13,761 nt of DNA from Acidimicrobiia bacterium (GTDB taxonomy: Bacteria > Actinomycetota > Acidimicrobiia > Spongiisociales > UBA5794): contig JACDBE010000223.1 of NCBI GenBank assembly GCA_013695075.1, forward strand, positions 1-13,761. Direction: 5' to 3'. The notes under the pieces were generated by a model. That model did not search any database. It worked only from the letters and a program-made list of their open reading frames with translations, and was not told where the DNA came from. Below, piece by piece: positions 6,935 to 13,004 of the stretch; within the stretch, counting starts at the first letter, position 1; every line of letters begins with the position of its first letter. A program made the translations under genes and the position numbers.

Positions 6935-6954
6935 GAGCCGCCTTGCGGCGGCTC
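6935..6954 (-). terminator. Hairpin with GCAA loop between tiny ORFs A and B
   Basis: On the minus strand GAGCCGCC pairs with GGCGGCTC around a GCAA (GNRA-type) loop: a perfect 8-bp, GC-rich stem. It is followed by TTCTCATTT, a moderate U-rich tail, so it may end transcripts of ORF A. Because it also lies 30 nt before the ORF B start, it could instead be a 5' UTR element. On the plus strand no U-run follows. Confidence 0.5.
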
Positions 6955-6982
6955 GATACACGGGAACGGATGCCAGCGACGG

Positions 6983-7081
6983 TCAGTCGATGGTCCGCCC
7001 CGTTCGGGCCGCGTTGTCAGTCACGCCACCGCCGGAGGCGGCGGCATGCGCCGTGGTGGTTGCGTTCATGGCGTTGGTCAT
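6983..7081 (-). CDS. Tiny ORF A, 32-residue Ala/Thr-rich peptide
   Basis: A 32-residue ORF starting MTNAMNATTTAHAAASGGG, with GGAGGG 6 nt before the ATG at 7081 and GC-ending codons. It contains an internal near-palindrome (GCCGCCGCC TCC GGCGGTGGC on the minus strand) that could fold in RNA. In-frame ATGs at 7141 and 7186 would extend it, without an RBS. A TTGACA on the minus strand at 7205-7200 could be a -35, but no convincing -10 follows. Function unknown; it could be a leader peptide rather than a stable protein. Confidence 0.35.
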   Translation of the reverse strand: MTNAMNATTTAHAAASGGGVTDNAARTGRTID

Positions 7082-7231
7082 GTCGTGCCCTCCATTCGGG
7101 TCGCTATCGGCCGGTGTCGTCGCACCGGTCGTTTCGGACATGGCGTTCGGTTTCGGCGTTTCGGTCCGGGCTGGCACGGGTCTCATGGTCTGGCCGATCT
7201 GTCAAGAGCTTTGGTGTGCAACACTCCCCGG

Positions 7232-8281
7232 GTGGAAACCGTCCACGCCTTCCGGCTCCAGTCTGCCGCCTGCGGCAAGATGGGCTCCGATCTGTACCGT
7301 CGCCTGCTGCTGGCAGCCGCCGACGACATCGCCGCTGGCGGCGAGCTGGCGTCGGTGGTGGGCACCTGGGACGGGGACCCGGTCACCGACGCCGTCCCCC
7401 TCCGCCTGCTCGGTGGCGTCCACCGTCTGGTGCTACGCGGCGACGCGCCCGGTCTTGCCTTCCACTACCCGACGGTTGGCGGTCGTCCTAGCTGGCCCGG
7501 CTGTACCGCCGAGTTCTTCGCCGCGGTGCGCACCAACCCGGTCGCCATCCGGGCAGCGTTGAGCCGCCCCCCGCAGACCAACGAGATCGGACGGGCGGCA
7601 CCCCTTATCGGCGGGCTCATCGAGGTGACCACCATGTTGGGAGCCCCCATCCGACTGCTGGAAATAGGGGCCAGCGCCGGGCTCAACCTGCTGCTCGACC
7701 GCTTCCGCTTCGAGCTCGGCGACGGTCTCGGCTTCGGTCCACCGTCGAGCCCGGTGGTGGTCGTCTCCGAATGGACGGGCCGCATCCCGACGCTGGACCG
7801 CCCCATCAACGTGGTGGCCAGGGAGGGCTGCGATCCCAACCCCATCGACGTGCGCCGCCCCGAAGAGGTGGAGCGGCTGCTGTGCTTCGTGTGGGCCGAT
7901 CAGCTCGACCGCTTCGAGCGGCTCGGCCAGGCCATCGAGCTGGCCCGCCCCGCGCCGGCCCCGGTCGCCGCCGCCCCGGCGTCGGGGTGGTTGCCAAAGC
8001 ATCTCGCCACCCCGCACCCGGGTGCGGTCACCGTGGTGATGCAATCGGTCACCAGCCAGTACCTCAGCGCCGCCGAGCGCCACCGGGTGCTCACCGAGGT
8101 GCGGGCGGCCGGCGCCGCCGCCACCAGGGAAGCGCCGGTGGCCTGGCTGCGTATGGAACCGGGACCGCGCACCTTCGAGCTGACGCTGTCGGTGTGGCCC
8201 CAGGACGTCCACCTCACCCTGGCCGAAGTCGAGGCCCACGGCCGCTGGGTGCGCTGGCACGAGATCACCGACCAAGGGTGA
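7232..8281 (+). CDS. DUF2332 family protein
   Basis: A 349-residue protein with the layout of DUF2332: METVHAFRLQSAACGKMGSD at the N-terminus, the motif LEIGASAGLNLLLDRF at about 143-158, WADQLDRFERL near 220, VVMQSVTSQYL near 270, and a C-terminal WLRMEPG...FELTLSVWP followed by HGRWVRWHE. The LEIGASAGLN segment looks like the glycine-rich motif I of SAM-dependent methyltransferases, so a methyltransferase-like fold is a fair guess, but the family has no proven activity that I know. No signal peptide. I chose the GTG at 7232 because it begins at the family's usual N-terminus; no clear RBS precedes it, so a leaderless mRNA or the GTG at 7214 is possible. It stands alone between two noncoding-looking regions. 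Confidence 0.85.
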   Translation: METVHAFRLQSAACGKMGSDLYRRLLLAAADDIAAGGELASVVGTWDGDPVTDAVPLRLLGGVHRLVLRGDAPGLAFHYPTVGGRPSWPGCTAEFFAAVRTNPVAIRAALSRPPQTNEIGRAAPLIGGLIEVTTMLGAPIRLLEIGASAGLNLLLDRFRFELGDGLGFGPPSSPVVVVSEWTGRIPTLDRPINVVAREGCDPNPIDVRRPEEVERLLCFVWADQLDRFERLGQAIELARPAPAPVAAAPASGWLPKHLATPHPGAVTVVMQSVTSQYLSAAERHRVLTEVRAAGAAATREAPVAWLRMEPGPRTFELTLSVWPQDVHLTLAEVEAHGRWVRWHEITDQG

Positions 8282-8324
8282 AACAGCACGGCCGCCGTGG
8301 GGTAGGGGCCCCACATGCGGAGGA

Positions 8325-8370
8325 GGGCCGACCAGCGTCTGTTCGCCGGCGCAGCCGGGGAGGTCGGCCC
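8325..8370. repeat. 9-bp inverted repeat upstream of the ABC operon
   Basis: GGGCCGACC (8325-8333) is matched exactly by GGTCGGCCC (8362-8370), with a 28-nt interval. It lies 20 bp before the TTGACA element, so it could be a regulator site or the terminator-like end of the DUF2332 transcript. There is no U-run. A smaller hairpin (GTGGGG 8297-8302 with CCCCAC 8309-8314) precedes it. Confidence 0.35.
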
Positions 8371-8389
8371 GGGCAAACAACACGGCCCC

Positions 8390-8418
8390 TTGACACGGCT
8401 GCGGTTCGATGGCACAGT
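8390..8418 (+). promoter_or_regulatory. Promoter candidate for the ABC exporter operon
   Basis: TTGACA (8390-8395) is a perfect -35. After 17 bp comes CACAGT (8413-8418), a poor -10 (three of six). The expected start is near 8425, giving a leader of about 245 nt before the first ABC gene. A perfect -35 with a weak -10 is often seen where an activator or MerR-like factor acts, but no regulator gene is in view. Confidence 0.45.
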
Positions 8419-8420
8419 GA

Positions 8421-8488
8421 CCGACGGTCGTGAACCGCCTGCGATTCCGTGGCGCCCAGGCGCCTACCGTGATGCGGTTCCGGGTCGG
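8421..8488 (+). ncRNA. Nested inverted repeats: possible structured leader RNA
   Basis: Three nested pairs are visible: CCGAC (8421-8425) with GTCGG (8484-8488), GAACCGC (8432-8438) with GCGGTTC (8474-8480), and GGCGCC (8451-8456) with GGCGCC (8459-8464). Together they could form one long interrupted hairpin directly after the predicted start site and 12 nt before the RBS of the 19-codon ORF. It matches no riboswitch class I can recognise. The outermost pair may lie partly upstream of the transcription start. Confidence 0.35.
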
Positions 8489-8512
8489 GCGTCGAGCGAG
8501 AGGAGGTCCACG

Positions 8513-8572
8513 ATGAAGCTGCCAGCCGCCACCGCTGCGCCGCGTACCGGGCCCTCCTCCCCGCGCCGCTAA
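8513..8572 (+). CDS. 19-residue leader-type ORF with strong RBS
   Basis: MKLPAATAAPRTGPSSPRR followed by TAA. AGGAGGT lies 5 nt before the ATG, the best Shine-Dalgarno in the window, far stronger than that of the ABC gene downstream. A longer in-frame version from 8315 has no comparable start signal. The peptide is Pro/Ala-rich with Arg-Arg just before the stop. It sits in the leader of the ABC operon, 97 bp before the first ABC gene, so a regulatory (attenuation or ribosome-stalling) role is possible. Chance is not excluded. Confidence 0.4.
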   Translation: MKLPAATAAPRTGPSSPRR

Positions 8573-8630
8573 CCGCCAGCGCCCCAACCTCGCGCCGCGG
8601 GCTTCACCGCCACCTCCGACCCTGTTCACC

Positions 8631-8650
8631 GCGACGTCACCTGACGTCGC
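8631..8650. promoter_or_regulatory. Perfect palindrome before the first ABC gene (operator candidate)
   Basis: GCGACGTCA, two spacer bases (CC), then TGACGTCGC: perfect 9-bp arms. The centre is 30 bp upstream of the ATG at 8670. The form is typical of binding sites for dimeric repressors such as the TetR or GntR groups. The 2-nt spacer is too short for a full RNA hairpin loop, which favours a DNA site. The regulator is not in the window. Confidence 0.5.
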
Positions 8651-8669
8651 TCATCACCCGAGAGCACCC

Positions 8670-10421
8670 ATGATTCCGGTTCGTGCCTACTTCAGACTGC
8701 TGGTCCGGTACCTGCGCCCCATGCGGGTGCGCACCGGTCTGCTTGGGCTGGTGCTGCTGGTGGCCATCTCCCTGCAGCTGATCAACCCCCAGCTGATGCG
8801 CACCTTCATCGACCGGGCAACGACGGGAAGCAACGTCGGGGATCTGGTGCCGGTGGCGGTGGCCTTCATGGTCATCGCCGTCGCCCACCAGGTCCTGGCG
8901 GTCACCGGGACCTGGCTGGCGGAGTACGTCGGCTGGTCGGCGACCAACGAGCTGCGCGCCGAGCTGACCGAGCACGTGCTCGAGCTCGACATGGGCTTCC
9001 ACAAGGCGCACACCCCCGGTGAGCTGATCGAGCGCATCGACGGCGACGTCACCGCCCTGTCCAACTTCTTCTCGGCGTTCATCATCCAGGTCATCGGTAA
9101 CGCCGTGCTGCTGGTGGGCATCCTGGTGCTGCTGTGGCGGGAGAACATGTGGGTCGGCGCCGGGCTCAGCGCCTTCACCGCGGTGGCGCTGTTCGCCATG
9201 CTCGGCCTGCAAATGGTGGCCGTCCCCTGGTGGAAGCAGGTGCGGGCCACCAGCGCCGTGCTGTTCGGCTCGCTCGGAGAGCAGTTCGGCGGCACCGAGG
9301 ACATCCGGGCCAACGGCGCCAGCCGCTACATGATCCTGCGATTCACCGAGATCCTGCGGGAATGGATGCCCCAACAGGTGCGGGGGCGCGTGGGGTTCGC
9401 CATGCTGTGGGGCACCAACATCGCCAACTACGTCATCGGCTCGGCGCTGGTGTTCTGGCTGGGCTCGCTGCTGTTCGGCAACGGGTCGTTGACCCTGGGC
9501 TCTGTGTACCTGGTCTGGTACTACGTGTCGATGACCCGCGAGCCCATGGACCAGATCCGCACCCAGATGGAGGACTTTCAGAAGGCGGGGGCGGGCATCT
9601 CCCGGGTGCAGGAGCTGTTCGACACCAGCGCCACCCTGGTGTGGACCGGCCAGGTCGTCCTCGCCGACGGGCCGCTGTCGGTGGAGCTCGACCATGTCTC
9701 CTTCTCCTACCAGGACGAGGCCGGCGTTGGCCCGGTGCTGCACGACGTGTCGTTCCGCATCGAGGAGGGCAGGGTGCTCGGAGTGCTCGGTCGCACCGGC
9801 TCGGGCAAGACAACGCTGGCCCGCCTGCTCACCCGGCTATACGACCCGCAGTCCGGTGAGGTCCGCGTGGGCGGGGTGCCGCTCCCCCAGGCCGAGCGAC
9901 ACAGTGTGCGATCCAGGGTGGGAATGGTGACCCAGGACGTCCAGCTGTTCCGGGCCACCATCCGCGACAACCTCACCTTCTTCGATGCCGGCGTCGACGA
10001 TGCCCGCATCATCGAGGTCATCGACACGCTGGGGCTCACCGCGTGGCTGGCCACCCAACCGTCCGGGCTGGACACCCTGCTCGAATCAGGTGGCGGCGGG
10101 CTGTCCGCCGGCCAGGGCCAGCTGCTGGCGCTGACCCGCATCTTCCTGCGCCAGCCCGGTCTGGTGATCATGGACGAGGCGTCGTCACGTCTCGATCCGG
10201 CCACCGAGGGTCTCATCGAACGCGCCGTCGACCGGCTGCTCGACAACCGCACCGCCCTCATCATCGCCCACCGGCTGGCAACGGTGACCAGGGCCGACGA
10301 CATCCTCATCATGGAGTCGGGCCGCATCGTGGAGTACGGCAGTCGGGCGGAACTGGCTGCCGATCCCGACTCCCGCCTCTCCCACCTGCTGGCCACCGGG
10401 ATCGAGGAGGTGCTGGCATGA
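8670..10421 (+). CDS. ABC exporter half-transporter, subunit with the intact catalytic Glu
   Basis: A 583-residue type IV exporter half: transmembrane domain (about residues 20-310, hydrophobic segments near 23-39, 59-76, 137-156, 164-184, 241-266 and 275-287), then a nucleotide-binding domain from about 335. Walker A is GRTGSGKT at 374-381, the signature is LSAGQ at 478-482 (Ala for the usual second-position Gly), Walker B is VIMDE with Asp502 and catalytic Glu503, and the switch His is 534. It sits in the cytoplasmic membrane and should pair with the next gene's product. Substrate is unknown; the MdlA/MdlB, BmrCD and TM287/288 type drug, lipid or peptide exporters are the nearest in plan. 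The ATG at 8670 has only a weak RBS (GAGAG). The leader upstream suggests regulation. Confidence 0.92.
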   Translation: MIPVRAYFRLLVRYLRPMRVRTGLLGLVLLVAISLQLINPQLMRTFIDRATTGSNVGDLVPVAVAFMVIAVAHQVLAVTGTWLAEYVGWSATNELRAELTEHVLELDMGFHKAHTPGELIERIDGDVTALSNFFSAFIIQVIGNAVLLVGILVLLWRENMWVGAGLSAFTAVALFAMLGLQMVAVPWWKQVRATSAVLFGSLGEQFGGTEDIRANGASRYMILRFTEILREWMPQQVRGRVGFAMLWGTNIANYVIGSALVFWLGSLLFGNGSLTLGSVYLVWYYVSMTREPMDQIRTQMEDFQKAGAGISRVQELFDTSATLVWTGQVVLADGPLSVELDHVSFSYQDEAGVGPVLHDVSFRIEEGRVLGVLGRTGSGKTTLARLLTRLYDPQSGEVRVGGVPLPQAERHSVRSRVGMVTQDVQLFRATIRDNLTFFDAGVDDARIIEVIDTLGLTAWLATQPSGLDTLLESGGGGLSAGQGQLLALTRIFLRQPGLVIMDEASSRLDPATEGLIERAVDRLLDNRTALIIAHRLATVTRADDILIMESGRIVEYGSRAELAADPDSRLSHLLATGIEEVLA

Positions 10422-12202
10422 CCGCCGACCGCCGCCGCGCCCCCACCGGGCGTCTGATGTGGGGCCTGGTTCGCTACGCCCCGTGGCGCTACACCGCCAA
10501 CATCGTGCTGTGGGCCTCGATGTGGCTGCTGCCGGTGATCCCGGCGTTCATCACCCGCGAGTTCTTCAACCGCCTCGATGCCGAGCCGGGCTTCAACGCC
10601 GTCACCCTGATGGCGCTGATGATCGGCTACGGGTTGGCCCGGCTGACGGTGATGGCGGTGGGGATGATCAACGACATCCTGTTCGCCTTCCGCGCCAGCA
10701 GCCTGCTGCGCCGCAACATGTTGCGGCGGCTGTACGAGATGCCGGGCGCCGTTGCCGTGCACGAGTCGCCAGGCGACATGATCAGCCGCTATCGCGACGA
10801 TGTCGATCATGTCGAGGAGGCGCTGTCGTGGACGGTGGACATGGTGGGAACATTCCTGCTGGCCATCGTCGCCGCGGTGATCCTGCTGTCGATCGACCCG
10901 GTGCTCACCATCCTGGTTTTCGCCCCGCTGGTGATCGTGGTCGCTGCCGCCGAGAGGATGAGCGGCCGCATCCGGCGTTACCGCACCGCAGCCCGCGAGG
11001 CAACAGGAGGCATCACCGGGATGCTGGGTGAGACCTTCGGGTCTGTGCAGTCGATCCGGGTGGCCGGAGCGGAGGCGAGCACCCTGGCTCACTTCCGCAG
11101 GCTCAACGACGGGCGCCGGCGGGAGATGGTGCGTGACCGGGTGCTCACCGCCACGTTGGAGTCGGTGTTCTGGAACACGGTGAACATCGGCGTGGGACTG
11201 ATCCTGATCCTGGGAGCCTCGTCAATGGCCGACGGCACCCTTGGCATCGGCGACTTCGCCCTGTTCGTCTACTTCCTCGACTTCGTCACCGATGCCGGCT
11301 ACTTCGTCGGGCTGTTCATCGCCAAGTTCAAGCAGGCCGGGGTGTCGTTCGACCGCATGATCGATCTGCTCGGTGGTGCTGACCCGATGCGGCTGGTCGA
11401 CCGCGTCGACCTGCATCTCACCGGCGACCTGCCCCACCTCGAACCCGAGCGGGTCACCGCCGGTGATGTGCTGGAAGAGGTGGTGGCCGACGGGCTCACC
11501 TTCTCGTATCCCGACACCGGCTCGGGGGTATTCGACGCCTCGTTCCGCCTGCGCCGGGGCACCTTCACCGTGGTCACCGGAAAGGTCGGTTCCGGCAAGA
11601 CCACGCTGTTGCGTTCACTGCTCGGCCTGGTGCCGTTGCAGGCGGGGTCGATCACCTGGAACGGTGAGCCGGTGGTGCAGCCGGACGACTTCTTCGTCCC
11701 TCCCCGCTCCGCCTACGTCCCCCAGGTACCCCGGCTGTTCTCGCTGTCGCTGGGCGACAATCTGCGGCTGGGGCGCGGTGACGACAACGACAGGCTCAAC
11801 CAGGCCATCCGCGCCGCGGCCTTCGAGGAGGACCTGGCGGCGATGCCGGAAGGGCTTGACACCATGGTGGGACCCCTCGGGGTCCGGCTGTCCGGCGGTC
11901 AGGTGCAGCGCACGGCGACGGCGCGCATGTTCGCCAGGAACGCCGAGCTGCTGGTGATCGACGACCTGTCCAGCGCCCTCGACGTAGAGACCGAGCGCAC
12001 CCTGTGGCGGCGGCTGTTTGCCGAGCACGCCGGCGCCACCGCCCTGGTGGTATCGCACCGCAAGCCGGCGCTGCTCCGTGCCGACACCATCCTGGTGATG
12101 GACGAGGGGCGCATCGTCGCCCGCGGCTCGTACGCCGAGCTGGTGGCCACCAGCCCAGTCTTCCGCCAACTGGCAAACGAGGTGGAGGCCGCCGAGAGCT
12201 GA
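10418..12202 (+). CDS. ABC exporter half-transporter, subunit with degenerate Walker B
   Basis: A 594-residue partner of the preceding gene, starting at the ATG that overlaps its stop (ATGA) with GAGGAGG 7 nt upstream. The transmembrane domain covers about residues 25-330; hydrophobic segments include VLWASMWLLPVIPAFI, FLLAIVAAVILLSI and VLTILVFAPLVIVVAAA. In the nucleotide-binding domain Walker A is GKVGSGKT at 388-395, the signature is canonical LSGGQ at 491-495, Walker B is VIDD with Asp516 in place of the catalytic Glu, and the switch His is 547. A loss of the Glu here with an altered signature in the partner is the hallmark of a heterodimer with one degenerate ATP site. A longer frame runs back to 10043, but that part overlaps the first ABC gene. 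Substrate unknown. Confidence 0.92.
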   Translation: MTADRRRAPTGRLMWGLVRYAPWRYTANIVLWASMWLLPVIPAFITREFFNRLDAEPGFNAVTLMALMIGYGLARLTVMAVGMINDILFAFRASSLLRRNMLRRLYEMPGAVAVHESPGDMISRYRDDVDHVEEALSWTVDMVGTFLLAIVAAVILLSIDPVLTILVFAPLVIVVAAAERMSGRIRRYRTAAREATGGITGMLGETFGSVQSIRVAGAEASTLAHFRRLNDGRRREMVRDRVLTATLESVFWNTVNIGVGLILILGASSMADGTLGIGDFALFVYFLDFVTDAGYFVGLFIAKFKQAGVSFDRMIDLLGGADPMRLVDRVDLHLTGDLPHLEPERVTAGDVLEEVVADGLTFSYPDTGSGVFDASFRLRRGTFTVVTGKVGSGKTTLLRSLLGLVPLQAGSITWNGEPVVQPDDFFVPPRSAYVPQVPRLFSLSLGDNLRLGRGDDNDRLNQAIRAAAFEEDLAAMPEGLDTMVGPLGVRLSGGQVQRTATARMFARNAELLVIDDLSSALDVETERTLWRRLFAEHAGATALVVSHRKPALLRADTILVMDEGRIVARGSYAELVATSPVFRQLANEVEAAES

Positions 12203-12248
12203 GCCCTAGGAAGTGCTGTCGGGTCTCGGTTCAGGGCGGGGGTTCGGG

Positions 12249-12836
12249 TCAGGCGACGATCTCGACCAGGGTGATCGCGAAGGTCAACGCCTCCCCGGCC
12301 AGGGGATGGTTGGTGTCGACCCTGACGATGTCGTCGGTGACCTCGACCACCGTGGCCGGCAGGCCGTTGCCCAGATCCACCTGGATCCCCTCGACACGGA
12401 ATTCCTCGGGCACGTCGGCGATGGGGAACTCGACGATGGCGTCCTCGACCCGTTCCCCGTAGGCCTCTGCGGCGGCGATGGTGACGGTCTTGCTCTCGCC
12501 AACCGTCATCCCCTCGACGGCGGTGTCGAAGCCGGGGATCATCATCCCCACCCCGACGGTGAACTGCAGCGGGTCGCCCCCTGCGGAGCTGTCGAACTCC
12601 TCGCCGTCGTCGAGAGTGCCGGCATAGTGCACCCGCACCGTCTCGCCGTCGTCGGCGACGTCGTCCCCGTCGTTGGTGATGTCCGGCTGGAGGGCGTCGT
12701 CGGGGGCCGACGAGCTGGTGGTGCCCTCGCCGTCGTCGGGGGCGACGGTGGTGACGGCGCTAGGGTCGTCGCCGCCACAGGCGGTGAGTGCGCCGGCGAG
12801 GACGGCGATCGAGATCAACAGACGAACGGGGGACAT
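12249..12836 (-). CDS. SlyD-type FKBP peptidyl-prolyl isomerase, lipoprotein
   Basis: A 195-residue protein with an N-terminal lipoprotein signal: basic start (MSPVRLL), hydrophobic core and lipobox LTAC with Cys20. A Ser/Thr/Asp-rich linker follows (about 21-62). The FKBP domain begins VRVHYAGTLDDGEEFDSS and includes IPGFDTAVEGMTVGE and AYGE. After AYGE comes an insert-in-flap segment, and then VRVDTNHPLAGEALTF, the DxNHPLAGxxLxF signature of SlyD/FkpB-type FKBPs. It should speed cis-trans proline isomerisation and chaperone proteins outside the membrane. It lacks the His-rich metal-binding tail of E. coli SlyD. The ATG at 12836 has GGAG 5 nt upstream. It is convergent with the ABC operon (46 bp apart, no clear terminator) and divergent from the G8-like gene. 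Confidence 0.92.
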   Translation of the reverse strand: MSPVRLLISIAVLAGALTACGGDDPSAVTTVAPDDGEGTTSSSAPDDALQPDITNDGDDVADDGETVRVHYAGTLDDGEEFDSSAGGDPLQFTVGVGMMIPGFDTAVEGMTVGESKTVTIAAAEAYGERVEDAIVEFPIADVPEEFRVEGIQVDLGNGLPATVVEVTDDIVRVDTNHPLAGEALTFAITLVEIVA

Positions 12837-12949
12837 GGCACTCCGAGTCGGGAGCGGTCATGGTAGGCCCGTTCGCCGCTATCCGGCTCGGTCGCCTGCT
12901 GGAGCCGCCGCTCTGTACGTGCAATCACTCTCGCTTGCTGAAACTGGGC

Positions 12950-12979
12950 TTGACATCCTAAATCGCGAAAAGCTAGCGT
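12950..12979 (+). promoter_or_regulatory. Promoter of the G8-like secreted protein gene
   Basis: TTGACA (12950-12955), an 18-bp spacer that is less GC-rich than its surroundings, and TAGCGT (12974-12979), fitting TANNNT. The expected start is near 12986, giving a short leader that contains GGAGG (12992-12996) 8 nt before the ATG. This is the best complete promoter in the window. Confidence 0.65.
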
Positions 12980-13004
12980 CCCGCCCAACCCGGAGGGGGG
13001 GCAC

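Noticed and set aside
7200..7205. TTGACA on the minus strand as a promoter for tiny ORF A
   Set aside because: No TANNNT element at 16-19 bp; kept only as a remark in the ORF A entry.
6562..7491. 309-codon plus-strand ORF across the tiny-ORF region
   Set aside because: Arg/Ser-rich translation that runs into DUF2332 in the wrong frame; no RBS; typical GC shadow.
8297..8314. GTGGGG/CCCCAC hairpin as terminator of the DUF2332 gene
   Set aside because: Short stem with a G-rich loop and no U-run after it; could be chance.
7433..8629. 398-codon minus-strand ORF
   Set aside because: Shadow of the DUF2332 gene; Arg/Gly-rich and without family features.
8637..11092. Minus-strand ORFs of 368 and 461 codons
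   Set aside because: Antisense to the two ABC transporters, whose motifs are complete in the other strand.
12203..12248. Shared terminator between the ABC operon and the FKBP gene
   Set aside because: Only a 5-bp GCCCT/AGGGC inverted pair is present, with no U-run on either strand.
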